The position numbers were made by a program, and so were the translations under genes. The notes under the pieces are model-generated. The model made no database searches. It saw only the letters and a program-made list of their open reading frames with translations, and had not been told where the DNA came from. From Melioribacter roseus P3M-2 (GTDB taxonomy: Bacteria > Bacteroidota > Ignavibacteria > Ignavibacteriales > Melioribacteraceae), in NCBI RefSeq assembly GCF_000279145.1, contig NC_018178.1, positions 310,001 through 374,000 on the forward strand: DNA of 64,000 nucleotides, in the 5' to 3' direction. This document shows, in pieces, positions 35,991 to 44,707 of this stretch (position 1 is its first letter; the number at the start of each line of letters is the position of its first letter).

Positions 35991-37235
35991 TTTTTGCTGA
36001 GCTTCGATATGTATTGTTATCGAGTAAATTAAAAAAGTATTAAAAACAAAATGAAGGAATGTCATAACCGGCACAAAAAAAGAAAATAAAATCACAAAAG
36101 TAAAAATCGAATACATTGCCACAGTATTTAAGGAAGGGGTTTTTCTCATTTTGTAATAAAAATGCGTAAAAAGAATTCCTATAAATAATGGAAATAAAAA
36201 CAAACCAAAGACTCCGTAATCCCAATAATATACAAAGAACATAGTGTATGTATTATAATTGTTAGTTATCAGATGCGGAAATTCTGGGAGCCTTAGGTAT
36301 TCAGCAATAATATGTTTCAATCCAGAAATTGCAAATATAAAATCAAAGGATAATAAACCATATGCAAAGTTTTCAATTTTATTTACTGCGTGTGAAAAAT
36401 TTTCCAAATTCATAACAACATACATGTATGGTTCAGTAAAAAATGCGTACTTTACACTGAATTTCATATCGCTCAAATAATACAAATAATTAGCGATTGT
36501 TCCTGTCAACCTAATAAACGTCATGCCAAACATAATACTAAAACCGACTATTGTTATTAATAACACATTGCGAAACCGTAGCATGTTAGTAAAATAATAC
36601 ATTGTGGCCATAATCATAATAATTGCAAAAGCGATATAGTAGCGTTGCAATAAAAATGCATATGTTAAAAAAGTAATAAGAAAAACCACTAATAAGATCA
36701 ACTTTTTGTTTCTTTCCTTCCTTGTTATTATAAAATATAAATAGATAAAATAAATTATTGAAGGAAATGATTGGACAAATAACCCGAATCCAAAAATGCC
36801 CCAATCATTTCGGGCTACACCTGGATATTTTGTAAATAATGGTATATACCCTATTACCAATGCGGATATAATGTAAGATATAATATAAGCTGTGAACAGC
36901 AGTAAAATATATTTAAAAAGAAGATCTGTATTAAATGAATTTCTGCTAATAAATTGCCTTAATGTCATAATATTAGAAATGGGCTTACCTACATTAATTG
37001 TATACACGATAAAAAAACCAAGCAAAAAAGAAGCTATTGCAATAAGCAACATTAACCAACTAAATAAAGTCCAATCATTTTGATATCGACTAAATTTAAG
37101 TTCCGTTAACCCTATTGACAGGAGCCATATAATTATAAATAAACGCGCTGGCGCAAATACATCAGTATTTTTTTTAAACAATGATAAAAATAAGATTATG
37201 GTTATTCCGAAACATATAATTGATACTAGAGGCAT
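35979..37235 (-). CDS. Wzy-like oligosaccharide repeat unit polymerase
   Basis: A 418-aa very hydrophobic protein with about 11-12 membrane helices and a larger polar loop in the second half (after AISGLKHIIAEYLRLPEFPHL), the usual look of O-antigen/exopolysaccharide polymerases. Sequence conservation is low in this family, so the call rests on topology and on its place between Wzx and the glycosyltransferases. It would join lipid-linked repeat units in the periplasm. The region is AT-rich. Its end overlaps that of the plus-strand GT gene. Confidence 0.75.
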   Translation of the reverse strand: MPLVSIICFGITIILFLSLFKKNTDVFAPARLFIIIWLLSIGLTELKFSRYQNDWTLFSWLMLLIAIASFLLGFFIVYTINVGKPISNIMTLRQFISRNSFNTDLLFKYILLLFTAYIISYIISALVIGYIPLFTKYPGVARNDWGIFGFGLFVQSFPSIIYFIYLYFIITRKERNKKLILLVVFLITFLTYAFLLQRYYIAFAIIMIMATMYYFTNMLRFRNVLLITIVGFSIMFGMTFIRLTGTIANYLYYLSDMKFSVKYAFFTEPYMYVVMNLENFSHAVNKIENFAYGLLSFDFIFAISGLKHIIAEYLRLPEFPHLITNNYNTYTMFFVYYWDYGVFGLFLFPLFIGILFTHFYYKMRKTPSLNTVAMYSIFTFVILFSFFVPVMTFLHFVFNTFLIYSITIHIEAQQKSSH

Positions 37236-37246
37236 ACTATTTTAAT

Positions 37247-38677
37247 TTATGGTATTCTATAATCTCTATGTAATAATACTTTTTTTTCTTCTTCAGACAG
37301 AAAAAAGTAAAAAATAATTACCCAGAATAATAATATTACAATTGGAACTGCAACAAACATACTAACATCTCTGAAAAACCAACATAAATACGCAATTATA
37401 ATTGAAATCGACATAAAATATAAAATTTGTTTATCCTTAAAGTATTCTTTAGCATTTTCAAAGCAGTTTAAATAATAGATTACGCCGACAAATAAATTTG
37501 TAACAAGTGAAACAGAAGCAGCGCCCCAAACTCCATATTTTGGTATAACAAAATAATTTAACAAAAAATTTAGCAGCGTAGCTATAAGAACTGTATACAT
37601 TCTAATTTTTTGTTTATTTGAAGTAGTTAGTAATAAGGCATATGTTTCTATAGAGAACCTTATTAAAAGTACAAAAGCAAAAATTCTTAGCACAAATATT
37701 GAATTTTCATAATTTTCACTACCATAGATAAATAAAATTATTTGCTCTGCATATACAAAAATTAAAATTGATATGGGAACGACTACTGCAATCAACACCT
37801 TATTCATCATTTTCCCTATCTTCTTCCACAAAGTATAATTTTCCCCATTTAGCCTTGATAACATTGGCATTAAAGTATTTACAATAATATCAGGTATTAC
37901 CAAAGGCAGCATAATTAATTTATATGCCGCTTGATATATTCCAACCGACTCATCCCCTTTCCATATTGCCAGAAGTATTGTATCCAATTGAAAGAACAAG
38001 TTATTAAATATTAGAAATACACCAAAAACTACAATTTTGCTCTTGATCTCTTGAATCCCATTAAAATAAAACTTAAATGATACATCTTGCAGAATTTTTT
38101 TGCTATACAAAATTCCTACGAAAAAACCTATCATTCGTGAAAAAGCAAATATACAAGCAATTATTACTATATTAATTTTTAGAAGAACTAAAGGCAACAC
38201 CAAAGAAATTAGCACTAAATTCATCGCCAAATTTATCTTGGTTTCGTATTCAAGAAGCTCAAATCCTTTATATAAAGCGGAGATATAGTTAGACAATGCG
38301 GAGAAAAAAGTATAAAAACTTAGAATAAATATCAGCAGTTTAGTTTCGTAACTGAAACTACCCAATATCATAACGAGCCACATTAATAACAAAGCCGTTA
38401 CTGAGAAAATAGATTTTATCGAGAATATTTGTCGAAATAGCTTTAAGGCATTGTTTCTGTTGCGCGCTATCTCTGTTGTAAGTAAAATATCGAGTCCAAA
38501 ATCCGCTATAATAATAAAATTTGCGGCTAATACCTGGGCAGAGGTAAATTGTCCAAATATTTTAGGGCCATAATACCGTGCGATTATCCAAAAAATAAAA
38601 ACATTTACCGTTAATCGAGAAAGAATTGTTATTGTAGAGAATACTGAGTTTCTCCGAACTCTAACTATCTCATGCAT
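37247..38677 (-). CDS. Wzx-like polysaccharide flippase
   Basis: A 476-aa membrane protein with about 12-14 helices of the polysaccharide transport family. The N-terminus RNSVFSTITILSRLTVNVFIFWIIARYYGPKIFGQFTSAQ and the central WKGDESVGIYQAAYKLIMLPLVIPDII are typical PST/MOP blocks. It should flip the undecaprenyl-linked repeat unit to the periplasm for Wzy. Its ATG overlaps the 3' end of the Wzz-like gene by eight bases. Composition is AT-rich like its neighbours. Confidence 0.9.
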   Translation of the reverse strand: MHEIVRVRRNSVFSTITILSRLTVNVFIFWIIARYYGPKIFGQFTSAQVLAANFIIIADFGLDILLTTEIARNRNNALKLFRQIFSIKSIFSVTALLLMWLVMILGSFSYETKLLIFILSFYTFFSALSNYISALYKGFELLEYETKINLAMNLVLISLVLPLVLLKINIVIIACIFAFSRMIGFFVGILYSKKILQDVSFKFYFNGIQEIKSKIVVFGVFLIFNNLFFQLDTILLAIWKGDESVGIYQAAYKLIMLPLVIPDIIVNTLMPMLSRLNGENYTLWKKIGKMMNKVLIAVVVPISILIFVYAEQIILFIYGSENYENSIFVLRIFAFVLLIRFSIETYALLLTTSNKQKIRMYTVLIATLLNFLLNYFVIPKYGVWGAASVSLVTNLFVGVIYYLNCFENAKEYFKDKQILYFMSISIIIAYLCWFFRDVSMFVAVPIVILLFWVIIFYFFLSEEEKKVLLHRDYRIP

Positions 38678-39926
38678 TCTTTTTCCTATTTTTCATTATC
38701 ATTCCCAAGTCGGCACTGATAGCTGCCCTAATAAAGTCATACTTCTGCGGTGCATAAATTTTCATCTTAGCAAAAAATTCTATGAGAAAAACAATGAAAA
38801 GCCCTAACATTAATGAAGATACAAAACTTACCGCCGCATAGATACTTCCCTTCGGTTTTGCTTTCCTGTCTGCAGGACCGGCTTTGTCGAGCACAAGCAC
38901 GCTTGGCGTATTTCGCACTTCTTCAACTTTAGCCTGCTCGTACAGCGGTTGAATAAATTCTAATATTTTGTATTGAATTTCCAAATTCCTGTAAATTTTA
39001 AGATATTCATTGCCCAGTTCCGGCGCTTCCTTGAACGGAATTAATAATTTTACATCCTGCTGAGACTCGTCCTTACCCGTATTGAGCAAGTCGATCTTCT
39101 TTTTAAGCTCGTTCAATTCAATTTGAGTAGTATGCGCAAGAGGATGGTCGACGCCGTACATTTGCTTTACGACATTATATTCCACTTCCTTTCGATACAT
39201 ATCAAGATAAATACTCGACATTGACTTTACTGTGGCTTCAAGCTGTTCGGGTACCGCAATTACTCCGTATTTTTCTTGGAATTTCTGCATCTCCGTTTCG
39301 AGGTTTTTAATATCCTCCAGGTTTTGCAAATATCTTTTTTCAATAAACTCCCTGTTTGCTTTTGCATTCGTAACGCTCAGTTGCGTATTGATTTCATTAA
39401 GCTTTTCAACCATATAATTAGCAATATCCGCGGCTTTTTGCGGATCCTTGTCGTACACTGTAATCGTAAGATTGCCTTCGTCCTGGATTTCCAGATCGAG
39501 ATTCGACTGCCATTCTTTGACTACTTTTTCGTAGTAGTCGTCTTCCATGTCGTATTCTTCGCGGAGCTTGAATTTTTTTATTATATCATCTGTTAAAGTA
39601 GCGCTTTTGAGAATCGCTATATACCGATCCGTTTCAGTGTTGCCGCCGGTCAATGCCGCCAAGCCTTTACTGGCTGAAAAGCCTTTTGCCAAACTCGACA
39701 ATCCGGATAACGTAGACAACAAATCGTTTCTGTCCGCCGCTAATACCGAAGCTGTCGATTTATACCATTTTGGAGCGAGCAAAGCATAAACCGTTGCTCC
39801 TACTGTTATCGTAAAGACAAACCAGAATAAAAATTTTCTGTATTTTACCAGCACCGTTAAAAATTCTATAAACGTAGCGCCCACTACTTCCGTTTTTTGT
39901 TCGGTTGGTTGATTTTCTTGATTCAT
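38670..39926 (-). CDS. Wzz-like chain length determinant / polysaccharide co-polymerase
   Basis: 418 aa with the co-polymerase plan: a membrane helix near residues 34-52 (FLFWFVFTITVGATVYALL), an extracytoplasmic domain with a long coiled coil (about 195-300) and a second helix near 380-398 preceded by the proline/glycine-rich DKAGPADRKAKPKG. There is no C-terminal tyrosine kinase domain. It controls chain length together with Wzy and bridges to the Wza-type outer membrane exporter encoded 14 bases upstream. Confidence 0.9.
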   Translation of the reverse strand: MNQENQPTEQKTEVVGATFIEFLTVLVKYRKFLFWFVFTITVGATVYALLAPKWYKSTASVLAADRNDLLSTLSGLSSLAKGFSASKGLAALTGGNTETDRYIAILKSATLTDDIIKKFKLREEYDMEDDYYEKVVKEWQSNLDLEIQDEGNLTITVYDKDPQKAADIANYMVEKLNEINTQLSVTNAKANREFIEKRYLQNLEDIKNLETEMQKFQEKYGVIAVPEQLEATVKSMSSIYLDMYRKEVEYNVVKQMYGVDHPLAHTTQIELNELKKKIDLLNTGKDESQQDVKLLIPFKEAPELGNEYLKIYRNLEIQYKILEFIQPLYEQAKVEEVRNTPSVLVLDKAGPADRKAKPKGSIYAAVSFVSSLMLGLFIVFLIEFFAKMKIYAPQKYDFIRAAISADLGMIMKNRKKNA

Positions 39927-39940
39927 AATTCTTCCGTTAA

Positions 39941-41404
39941 TTATTTAGTTACCTGCATAATTAATATTACGATTGTCGCTATGCTGCCGATTATGCTCAG
40001 CACATTGCCGGTTCTTTCCACGTAAAACCAGGTAGTTCTCGGAATTTCTTTCGGCACATAGATATAATCGCCCGGTTCTATTTTCAGTTTGTCGATTTCT
40101 TTTGTAACCCAATTTTTCTCTTTCCCTTTTATAACTACTATCTCATCTTCGTCTTTTGCAGTCTCTGCAAGTCCCCCGGCTTTTTCGATGTAATATTTAT
40201 AATTCATATCGGGCGCATACTTAAAATAACCCGCTCGGGGCACCTGCCCGAAAACGTATACATATTCGAATTTGGACGGTATCAGAATAACGTCCCCGTC
40301 TTTTATTAAAAACTTACCTTCGTCGGAATCCGGATCGCTGATTTTTGTGAAATCGACAAGCGATTCGGCTCCCAGTATTCTCAATTGATTGTCGATATTA
40401 AAGAAGAGAGAATCTTCTTCCGTAATATTTGCAAGGCGCAGCATTTCCAACAGTTCTTTTTGCTGATGCAGACGCAGTTGCGTTTCCGGCTGCAGTAAAT
40501 CGTTACGGTTTTCAACGAATTCCGGGGCGAGTTTATCCTTCCTCAAAATATTATCGGCAGTATAATTCCTCAATACTTCGGCTCTGTATAAATCGGCGTT
40601 TGGAGTAAATCCTCCCGCTCTTCGGATAACTTCGCTAACGGGCAAACCTTCGGCGGTTAAATAGACATAGCCCGGATTTTTCACTTCGCCAAGCACGAGA
40701 GTTTTATAATCGTGGCGTTTATTTTCCCCGGCAACTATTCTTATCCTGTCGCCTCTTTTTAGTTCAATGTTTTCGAAAATAGCGGTCCGAATAATTTCTT
40801 CCGACAAACCGTTTTCAGAGAGCCGATAGATTTCCGCTTTTTCTACATTTTCATATGCCTTGCTAACGCCTCCGGCGAACAATAGAGCGTCGGACAATCT
40901 GTCGCCTTCCACGAATTGAAATTTTGTCGGTTTGTTGACCGCGCCGGATATGTCGATAAAATCTTTCTCTTCGTCGTAATCCGGAAAAATTATAACGTCG
41001 TCGTTTCTCAGATACGGATTGTATCTAAAGTCGCCCGTCAGCCTGAATTTCAGCAAATCGATATTCAAGTTAGTTCCGTCAGAGCGCAAAAGTCTTATTC
41101 CTCGCAGAGGATAACTTTCCAACTGTTTCTTAACAACGTTGATAGTTTCGAGTTGGGTTAACGACGTAAGCGCTTGCTGCTGCGCTTCGATAAAAAGCGA
41201 AGTAACGAAATGATCGAGCCTTTGAACCGGAAATGCAGTAAAAGAACCCGTAACAATAAAATTACCGCCGACGGTAACTGTAATCGGCTGCGTCAATAAC
41301 GGTGACTTGTCGTTTTTCGTAGTATTGAAATCGTTTAGTTGCGCGGATGTTACAGTAGATATAAAAAATATCAGAAGGAAGAGAAATCTCTTTTGTATTC
41401 TCAT
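39941..41404 (-). CDS. Wza-like polysaccharide export protein with SLBB domains
   Basis: About 487 aa from the ATG at 41404, which begins a proper signal peptide (MRIQKRFLFLLIFFISTVTSAQ); the frame is open further upstream but that part overlaps the gap to the next gene and is not signal-like. A polysaccharide export (Poly_export) domain lies at about 45-150, followed by repeated SLBB domains (DFIDISGAVNKPTKFQFVEGD; LGEVKNPGYVYLTAEG; VFGQVPRAGYFKYAPD). A C-terminal helix is predicted at about 465-485, as in Wza. It would form the outer membrane export channel. Confidence 0.92.
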   Translation of the reverse strand: MRIQKRFLFLLIFFISTVTSAQLNDFNTTKNDKSPLLTQPITVTVGGNFIVTGSFTAFPVQRLDHFVTSLFIEAQQQALTSLTQLETINVVKKQLESYPLRGIRLLRSDGTNLNIDLLKFRLTGDFRYNPYLRNDDVIIFPDYDEEKDFIDISGAVNKPTKFQFVEGDRLSDALLFAGGVSKAYENVEKAEIYRLSENGLSEEIIRTAIFENIELKRGDRIRIVAGENKRHDYKTLVLGEVKNPGYVYLTAEGLPVSEVIRRAGGFTPNADLYRAEVLRNYTADNILRKDKLAPEFVENRNDLLQPETQLRLHQQKELLEMLRLANITEEDSLFFNIDNQLRILGAESLVDFTKISDPDSDEGKFLIKDGDVILIPSKFEYVYVFGQVPRAGYFKYAPDMNYKYYIEKAGGLAETAKDEDEIVVIKGKEKNWVTKEIDKLKIEPGDYIYVPKEIPRTTWFYVERTGNVLSIIGSIATIVILIMQVTK

Positions 41405-41491
41405 TTTCCAATGCCGGTTAATTTTAAAATATTTTTGGATATCGACCCAAAAAATAGAACATTTACCGCACCCAAACAAATATTTTCAAAC

Positions 41492-42691
41492 CTAATTCGC
41501 CTTTAATATTTTTTCGTAAACGCTTATCAACTTTTCATAATGAAAAGTCCGGTTAAATTTATTTTTTGCCGTTTGAAGCGCCCGTTCGCACATCTTCTCA
41601 TATTCCCTTTCTTCGAGAGCATAAGCCTTATATATCGAATCGGTCAGTGCGTTGATGTCGTTTGCTTTATATAAAAAACCGTTTTTTCCGTTTTCAACGA
41701 TTTCGGGAATGCCACCCGCATCCGGCGCTATTACGGGTCTGCCTGAGGCAAAAGCTTCAATTACAGCGTACGGATTGTTTTCATAAACTCTCGACGCGAT
41801 TATTACAAAATACGATTGAATAATTTTTTCTCTTATTTCGCCTCTGCCGATTCTTCCCAAAAATTTAACGTTGCTTTTAGCTGAATTTTTAAGAAGGATA
41901 TATAAACTTCCTTCGCCTGCGATTTCCAGTTTTAGCCTACCCATTTCGCCAAACGCCTCGACCAAAACGTCCGTTCCTTTGGCATATTCGATTCTTCCGA
42001 CATACAAAAAATTTTTTTTCGAAGGTTTTGTAATTCTGTTTTCAATGTTATCCGTAAAATTGTATAAAACATCCGCCCTGTTTTCTATTTCGGGAAATAT
42101 GTTTAGAAATTTCTTTCTTGTAAAAAAGCTTACAAAAAGAAAATAATCGAAATATTTTCTGAAATTAAGAAACGCGTCTCTGAAGTAACCGTCAACTGCC
42201 AGCAAAATACTCCTGAACAGACCTCTTGCCGAGCAGTTGTACAATATGCAGTTATAATATTTGCCCCCGGCGCATTTTTCGCATACGCCGTGTTTCCTGT
42301 TATAAAATTCCCATACCGGACATAAATATTTGAAACCGTGTATTGTTGCTACTATTGGAATTTTGTTTTTCTTTAATACTGGCAATATCGAGAATGTAAG
42401 TCCGCCGTTGATATTATGAATGTGGGCTATATCGGGTTTGATTTTTTCGATTACCCGTTGCAGCGCGGAAGCCGATTTAATTGAATAAAAAGAGTCGAGC
42501 GTTTTTAATAATCTTTTTCCGGGACGAGACGGGAAATATTTTAAGTATTCCGATTCGTAATTTTCAGGCGATTTCAAACCGAAGGGTATTACGGTATGAC
42601 CATATTCTGCAAGTAATTTTTCAGTGGACAAGAACAGGGTTTCCACTCCTCCGCAATGGTAATAGTTTTTATTGCAGAGTAAAATTTTCAT
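41492..42691 (-). CDS. GT4-family glycosyltransferase
   Basis: A 399-aa GT4 enzyme. The N-terminal domain has NKNYYHCGGVETLF and DIAHIHNINGGLTFSILP with TIHGFKYLCPVWEFY, a pattern seen in GT4 enzymes with a cysteine cluster (CEKCAGGKYYNCILYNC). The donor half has FLYVGRIEYAKGTDVLVEAF, LEIAGEGS and the E-x7-E region AVIEAFASGRPVIAPDAGGIPE. The plus-strand GT gene at 34768-35990 shares the HDFHLLCP...C..C layout, so the two are relatives. It lies between rfbB and the export gene. Confidence 0.93.
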   Translation of the reverse strand: MKILLCNKNYYHCGGVETLFLSTEKLLAEYGHTVIPFGLKSPENYESEYLKYFPSRPGKRLLKTLDSFYSIKSASALQRVIEKIKPDIAHIHNINGGLTFSILPVLKKNKIPIVATIHGFKYLCPVWEFYNRKHGVCEKCAGGKYYNCILYNCSARGLFRSILLAVDGYFRDAFLNFRKYFDYFLFVSFFTRKKFLNIFPEIENRADVLYNFTDNIENRITKPSKKNFLYVGRIEYAKGTDVLVEAFGEMGRLKLEIAGEGSLYILLKNSAKSNVKFLGRIGRGEIREKIIQSYFVIIASRVYENNPYAVIEAFASGRPVIAPDAGGIPEIVENGKNGFLYKANDINALTDSIYKAYALEEREYEKMCERALQTAKNKFNRTFHYEKLISVYEKILKAN

Positions 42692-42706
42692 CTATTAAGA
42701 AATAAA

Positions 42707-43726
42707 TTAATCCGATCCGTACTGCGTTTTATAATACTTTTGATACTCGCCGGAAATCACGCGTTCCCACCACGATTTATTTTCCACGTACCAATCGATA
42801 GTGTTATCGAGCGCCGTTTCGAACTCGATTTCAGGTTTCCAGCCGAGCTCGTTTTGAATTTTTGACGAGTCGATAGCATAACGGCGGTCGTGGCCAGGTC
42901 TGTCTTTCACATATTCAATCAGGTCTTCGGACTTATTCAATTTTTTCAGTATAAGTTTTACTATTTCGATATTCTTCATTTCCCTGCTAGCGCCGATATT
43001 ATATACTTCTCCCGGCTTGCCTTTTTCAAAAACCAATTCCACCGCTCTGTTATGGTCAGCCACATGAATCCAGTCCCGCACGTTTAAGCCGTCGCCGTAA
43101 ACGGGAAGTTTTTTATTGTTGAGCGCGTTGATAATCATTAACGGTATCAACTTTTCCGGAAATTGGTAGGGTCCGTAATTATTCGAACATCTTGTAATTA
43201 CCACAGGAAGTCCGTAAGTATGATGAAATGCGAGAGCCATCATATCCGCAGCGGCTTTACTCGACGAGTACGGACTGTTGGGCGACAGAGGCGTCGATTC
43301 GGTAAACAATCCCTCGGGTCCCAGACTGCCGTAAACTTCGTCCGTCGAGACCTGCAAAAATTTTTCCGCTCCGTGCCGCCGCGCCGCTTCGAGCAATACG
43401 TTCGCGCCAATAACGTTTGTTCTGAAAAAAACTTCCGAACCCAGTATGCTTCTGTCGACGTGCGATTCGGCGGCAAAATTGATAACATACTTTATATTGT
43501 ATTTGGCAAACAGATAATCGACCAGTTCCCTGTTAGCGATATCGCCTTTAACGAATGAATAATTCTTATAGCTTTCTACCGGTTTCAGATTTTCCAGATT
43601 GCCGGCATAAGTCAATTTATCGAGATTTACGACGAACCAGTCGTCGTGTTGCGGCAGCAGGTTGTTGATGAAATTGCTTCCGATAAATCCCGCGCCGCCC
43701 GTAATAAGAATTGATTTTTGACTCAT
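42707..43726 (-). CDS. rfbB: dTDP-glucose 4,6-dehydratase
   Basis: A 339-aa extended SDR that makes dTDP-4-keto-6-deoxyglucose, the precursor of rhamnose and related deoxysugars. NAD motif GGAGFIGSNF, catalytic STDEVYGSLG and YSSSKAAAD (Tyr-x3-Lys), plus NNYGPYQFPEKLIPL and the family's substrate block GDGLNVRDWIHVADH. It supplies a sugar nucleotide for the polysaccharide cluster; rfbA, rfbC and rfbD are not in the window. It ends 15 bases before the GT4 gene. Confidence 0.96.
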   Translation of the reverse strand: MSQKSILITGGAGFIGSNFINNLLPQHDDWFVVNLDKLTYAGNLENLKPVESYKNYSFVKGDIANRELVDYLFAKYNIKYVINFAAESHVDRSILGSEVFFRTNVIGANVLLEAARRHGAEKFLQVSTDEVYGSLGPEGLFTESTPLSPNSPYSSSKAAADMMALAFHHTYGLPVVITRCSNNYGPYQFPEKLIPLMIINALNNKKLPVYGDGLNVRDWIHVADHNRAVELVFEKGKPGEVYNIGASREMKNIEIVKLILKKLNKSEDLIEYVKDRPGHDRRYAIDSSKIQNELGWKPEIEFETALDNTIDWYVENKSWWERVISGEYQKYYKTQYGSD

Positions 43727-43738
43727 AATTTTACCCTC

Positions 43739-44467
43739 TCAATAAGAAAAAAAGCCGAGATAAATTCCCGTTTGAATAAAGAATGTGTTTGAATTTAAGT
43801 CCGAAGGCGCGCCTTCGATTTTTTTTCCGTTGTTAATTTCCCAATCGCCTCCGAAAGTAAAGGAATATCCCCCGCCTATTCTGAAGGCAATAAACCGATT
43901 GAGAGGAATATCGAAATTGACTGTGGGGGCAAACAGATAAGAAGTTTTGGTCAATTTATCGCTTACCTCGCGAGTCATGACATTGCTTGAGGTTTTTTGC
44001 CACAAATTTTCCCACGTATAATTCATGCTCGACTGGTAAATTTCTATTTCACTCGACGCTATTCCGATAATACCTCCGAAAGAAACAGCAACCCGGTGAA
44101 TTGAGGGAAGCGTATATTCAACCGTCAATCCTCCCAAGCCGTAGCCGTATTTAACTTCCTTATCGAATTCGCCTACTCTTCCGGAAGAGCTGATAGATCC
44201 GCTCAGTCCGATACCGCCGATTCGCAGATTTTCGACAAACATAATATAAGCATAGCCGCTTCCGCCCCAGGCAATCATTCCGTTTTCGGATAAGCCGCTC
44301 AATCCGGCGTTCTTTATTTGTTCGTTAACGGGATCGACGTTGGGGAATAAATAGACCGGATTAACGCCGCCGGCTAATCCGAAACGGGCGACCCATCCTA
44401 CCTCGGCATTCTCCTGGGCATATATTACGGAGATCGACACAATCATTAAAACCAATAGTCTTTTCAT
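43739..44467 (-). CDS. Predicted outer membrane beta-barrel protein
   Basis: 242 aa. A signal peptide (MKRLLVLMIVSISVIYAQ) is followed by alternating amphipathic strands rich in Gly, Tyr and aromatic girdle residues, ending ...FFIQTGIYLGFFSY with a terminal aromatic as in barrel proteins. No specific family is recognised. It is the first gene of the polysaccharide transcript, 12 bases before rfbB, and follows the ftsZ terminator by about 165 bases. It could be a small porin or an OmpW/OprF-like barrel; function is unknown. Confidence 0.75.
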   Translation of the reverse strand: MKRLLVLMIVSISVIYAQENAEVGWVARFGLAGGVNPVYLFPNVDPVNEQIKNAGLSGLSENGMIAWGGSGYAYIMFVENLRIGGIGLSGSISSSGRVGEFDKEVKYGYGLGGLTVEYTLPSIHRVAVSFGGIIGIASSEIEIYQSSMNYTWENLWQKTSSNVMTREVSDKLTKTSYLFAPTVNFDIPLNRFIAFRIGGGYSFTFGGDWEINNGKKIEGAPSDLNSNTFFIQTGIYLGFFSY

Positions 44468-44632
44468 ATTATTCTTTCCGAATTGTTTGTGGCAAAATAA
44501 GAAATTATCGAATAAACTTAAAAGCGGCGGGATACTAATATTTTTTACGGCTATGGATTGATACAGAATTTATTAATAGCCGGCGGTAATATTATTGAAT
44601 AATATAAGATGATTTTTATAAATACATTATAT

Positions 44633-44697
44633 AAAAAAGGCCGGACTGATTTTAATAGATTCTCTCGTCACCACAACAAGGATAATCAAATCCGGCC
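44633..44697 (-). terminator. Terminator at the end of the dcw cluster, with an unusually long loop
   Basis: GGCCGGA (44691-44697 read on the minus strand) pairs with TCCGGCC (44639-44645), followed by six T on the minus strand (44633-44638). The arms are separated by 45 bases, part of which can pair weakly (TTTGATTA against TAAAATCA). T-rich sequence also follows on the plus side, so it may act both ways. It lies 10 bases past the ftsZ stop; the remaining gap to 44468 is AT-rich and presumably holds the promoter of the barrel/rfbB operon. Confidence 0.72.
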
Positions 44698-44707
44698 CGT
44701 TTTTATT

